Assembly: GCA_018662905.1 (NCBI GenBank)
Contig: JABJFE010000169.1
Coordinates: 1-8,407, forward strand
Length of the DNA: 8,407 bases
From: Flavobacteriaceae bacterium
GTDB lineage: Bacteria; Bacteroidota; Bacteroidia; Flavobacteriales; Flavobacteriaceae
Direction: 5' to 3'
Shown here: positions 7,316 through 8,407 of the stretch, in pieces
Numbering within the stretch: the stretch's first letter is position 1
Layout: every line of letters begins with the position of its first letter
Notes under the pieces: generated by a model
Database searches by the model: none
Seen by the model: only the letters and a program-made list of their open reading frames with translations
Told to the model about the DNA's origin: nothing
Position numbers and translations under genes: made by a program

Positions 7316-8407
7316 ATGAAGGTTATAGATCGTTATATATTAACATCTTATTTAAAAATATTTTTTAGTTTCTTTTTTATATTGATGTTTATCTTTATTA
7401 TTCAAATTATATGGGTTTTCATCGACGATCTTGCTGGAAAAGAAATTGATTTTGAAATTATTTTCAAGTTCCTACTCTTCTACTCTCCCAAACTACTTCC
7501 TCTGGTAATACCGTTAACAGTTTTATTAGCCTCTATTATGACTTTTGGTAATTTATCCGAACAATACGAGCTTGCAGCTATTAAATCTTCAGGAATCTCA
7601 CTTTTTAGAGCAATGAGAAGTCTTTTAGTTGTGAATGTAGCTCTTTGTATAGGAATGTTTTTTATAGCTAATAGCCTTATACCTTATGCTGAATTCAAAT
7701 CTTATAATTTAAGAAAGAACCTAGCTAAGCTTAAACCAGCTTTAGCTATTACAGAAGGTGTTTTTAGCGATATTAACAACATGAATATTAAAGTTGAAAA
7801 AAAATACGGTCCTGATGATAATCTTCTTGAAGATATTATAATTCATCAAAACAACTTCAATTCTAGAAATACTTTAGTTATAAAAGCTGAATCTGGTGAA
7901 TTAAAAACTCAAGAATCAAGTGAAATTCTACAACTAGTTCTAAATAATGGAAAAAGATATGAAGAAATAGAAAGTAGAAGTCCTAACAACAAGCAAATTT
8001 CCCCTCACACTCTAGTTTCATTTGAAAAACATGTAATGAATATAGATTTAAGAGAATTCAATAAGGTTGATTTTGATGATGAAAAATTCAGCAATACTTT
8101 TAGAATGCAAAATATTTCACAATTAAATTTTAGTATAGATTCTCTTTCAAAAAATTTAGTGTTTAGATATAATAATTTTTCTAAGAATTTTTATGCAAGA
8201 ACTGGAATCTCCAATTTTATAAGAACTGTGAGAGAGGATGACTCTTACAAAGATTCTGTTTTATACACAAACTATAACACTCATTTAAAAGATTATCCAA
8301 GAAACAAACAGCTAGATATACTAACAGAAAGTCTTAATTTAACAAACAGCCATATTCAAGTTTTAAATAGTCAAAAAGATAATTTTTTTATCAAAGAGAA
8401 GATTGTC
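7316..8407 (+). CDS. LptF/LptG-family permease (YjgP/YjgQ), 3' end beyond window
   Basis: The frame from ATG at 7316 stays open for 364 codons to the window edge. LptF/LptG are inner-membrane permeases that, with the ATPase LptB, extract lipopolysaccharide and pass it to the LptC-LptA bridge. The visible part holds the N-terminal MKVIDRYI start, a first membrane helix at about 15-37, and a second at about 50-78. An amphipathic coupling segment SEQYELAAIKSSGIS (81-95), of the kind that contacts the ATPase, carries conserved Glu85. A third helix lies at about 103-123, followed by the start of the periplasmic jellyroll domain from about 130. The three C-terminal helices should lie beyond the edge. 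The start follows the lolA stop after a single base, so it is in the same operon. Which of LptF or LptG this represents cannot be decided here; Bacteroidota commonly have two such genes. The polar, helix-like stretch around 325-364 makes it longer than E. coli members. Confidence 0.85.
   Translation, partial: MKVIDRYILTSYLKIFFSFFFILMFIFIIQIIWVFIDDLAGKEIDFEIIFKFLLFYSPKLLPLVIPLTVLLASIMTFGNLSEQYELAAIKSSGISLFRAMRSLLVVNVALCIGMFFIANSLIPYAEFKSYNLRKNLAKLKPALAITEGVFSDINNMNIKVEKKYGPDDNLLEDIIIHQNNFNSRNTLVIKAESGELKTQESSEILQLVLNNGKRYEEIESRSPNNKQISPHTLVSFEKHVMNIDLREFNKVDFDDEKFSNTFRMQNISQLNFSIDSLSKNLVFRYNNFSKNFYARTGISNFIRTVREDDSYKDSVLYTNYNTHLKDYPRNKQLDILTESLNLTNSHIQVLNSQKDNFFIKEKIV

Overview
This window is ordinary core genome from a strongly AT-rich member of the Bacteroidota, most likely a marine, streamlined Flavobacteriia-type bacterium. 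Three things point there. The protein versions are typical of that group (the short ArgH, the NhaC, and the FtsK with an acidic linker). The gene order ftsK - lolA - lptF/G is one I recall from flavobacteria. Finally, there are no Shine-Dalgarno sequences, while a perfect copy of the Bacteroidota -7 promoter element (TAnnTTTG) lies before ftsK. Genes are packed with very short or overlapping junctions, and no gap exceeds 90 bases.

Layout: (1) Positions 1-56 hold the last codons of a gene that looks like an M20-family deacylase (ArgE-type), followed 2 bases later by argH (59-1342), the last enzyme of arginine synthesis. (2) lpdA (1339-2733, minus strand), the E3 dihydrolipoyl dehydrogenase, converges on argH, and their stop codons overlap within one TTAA. 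(3) An 86-base divergent control region (2734-2819) separates lpdA from nhaC. It carries a plausible lpdA promoter and a perfect 7-bp inverted repeat. (4) nhaC (2820-4283) encodes a Na+/H+ antiporter of the NhaC family. (5) A 41-base gap with a -7-like element precedes a tight operon on the plus strand: ftsK (4325-6676), a LolA-like periplasmic carrier (6673-7314) and a LptF/LptG-family permease (7316 to the window edge, where it is cut off).

Functionally, the left part is metabolism (arginine synthesis, 2-oxoacid dehydrogenase E3), the middle is ion homeostasis, and the right part groups chromosome segregation at the septum (FtsK) with outer-membrane lipid and lipoprotein trafficking (LolA-like, LptF/G).

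I found no mobile element, CRISPR array, tRNA or rRNA gene, defence locus or other obviously new system. The findings are small-scale: junction architecture, control-region structure, and residue-level features of FtsK and NhaC.
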